A stretch of DNA of 64,000 bases from an uncultured Bacilli bacterium. Its GTDB lineage: Bacteria; Bacillota_I; Bacilli_A; RF39; UBA660. The notes beneath the pieces are model-generated. The model was not told where the DNA came from. It did not search any database and saw nothing but the letters and a program-made list of their open reading frames with translations. The DNA lies in NCBI GenBank assembly GCA_934096295.1, contig CAKOLL010000005.1, positions 51,167 through 115,166 on the forward strand, given 5' to 3'. Below, piece after piece: positions 63,639 through 64,000 of the stretch. Position 1 is the stretch's first letter. Each line of letters opens with the position of its first letter. Position numbers and translations under genes: made by a program.

Positions 63639-64000
63639 ATGGAAAAAAACAAAACAAAAATAATAGCAATTGCATCTATAATAGCATTAACAATTTTAAT
63701 CATCGGAGCAACATATGCTTACTTTCAAGCACAAACCGGAGAAGGTTCACAAACAGATATTAGAATTAATGCAAATACAGTGGATACCTTAACATTTGAA
63801 ACCGGAGATCCAATAACACTTACTTTGGATCAAGAAAACTTTGCACAAGGGACTGGTAACCAAACAGGTTCAACATTTGCCAAAGCATTATTGACAGCGA
63901 ATAGTAAGACAAATACAGCAACCCAAAATTACTATTTGTATCTAAGTATATATACAAATACATTTGGTTATTCAATAAATACAGACACACCAGAATTGAT
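63639..64000 (+). CDS. Secreted surface protein, paralogue of 43988-45922 (partial, C-terminus off window)
   Basis: The first 120 residues are visible. The signal peptide ends ATYAYFQAQTGEG, then the domain TVDTLTFETGD and QTGSTFAKALLTANSKTNTAT follows, clearly homologous (about two thirds identical by eye) to the protein at 43988. AAGGTGG ribosome site. Whether it also ends in a variable C-lectin-type tail cannot be seen here. It is preceded by a divergent small DNA-binding regulator, as is its paralogue. Confidence 0.85.
   Translation, partial: MEKNKTKIIAIASIIALTILIIGATYAYFQAQTGEGSQTDIRINANTVDTLTFETGDPITLTLDQENFAQGTGNQTGSTFAKALLTANSKTNTATQNYYLYLSIYTNTFGYSINTDTPEL

Overview
The window is a low-G+C (roughly 30%) piece of a Bacillota chromosome of the Bacilli type, centred on the replication origin. 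Genes use the standard bacterial code: TGA is a true stop, for example at the ends of rnpA and mnmG. Gene order on both sides of dnaA follows the Bacillus subtilis origin region, and several sporulation genes are present (yabP, yabQ, yabG, spoVG, spoVT, bofA, spoIIR). The lineage is therefore a spore-former or a recent descendant of one. An uncultured gut lineage is my guess; nothing in the sequence proves it.

Layout. Left of about 37.6 kb most genes lie on the minus strand, and right of 37.9 kb most lie on the plus strand. This flip places bidirectional origin firing at the DnaA-box cluster 37.68-37.90 kb, upstream of dnaA. Reading leftward from the origin: dnaA, dnaN, a ComK-like gene, recF, gyrB, gyrA. 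A 1.45-kb gene-free segment follows, with seven parS sites and two Noc-binding palindromes, and then SRP RNA, tadA, dnaX, ybaB, recR, bofA, holB, ricT, trmN6, pth, mfd and spoVT. Next come an unusual sigma-4-like/alpha-CTD regulator, a methionine T-box operon (dut-metG-tatD), an accessory DUF4143 ATPase, a 3D-domain protein, rsmA-yabG-veg, spoVG, yabPQ-divIC, clpP, a nucleoside kinase with gap, a MurJ/SpoVB-type flippase, and ftsE-ftsX cut by the window edge.

Reading rightward: a phosphoesterase, an unknown gene, then rpmH-rnpA-yidC-khpB(jag). An accessory island follows (DUF4143 ATPase, two XRE regulators, a large secreted protein whose 3' end looks like a hypervariable C-lectin-type tail). 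After it come mnmE-mnmG-rsmG-noc, a class A PBP, ywiB-argS-rpoE, prfA, a TnpB element inserted before prmC, spoIIR, mntP, murA, a degenerate SGNH protein, small regulators, and the start of a second secreted protein of the same family at the right edge.

Main points of interest: (1) the parS array, in which six of seven parS sites carry a DnaA-box-like 9-mer 1-2 bp away; (2) Noc-type palindromes beside that array, with a Noc-type protein of unusual shape encoded in the window; (3) a probable diversity-generating variable region in a secreted protein; (4) promoter-embedded four-copy repeats upstream of both DUF4143 ATPases; (5) a sigma-4-like/alpha-CTD fusion regulator; (6) a TnpB element whose target site supplies its own -35 box; (7) a likely tau/gamma slippage site in dnaX.
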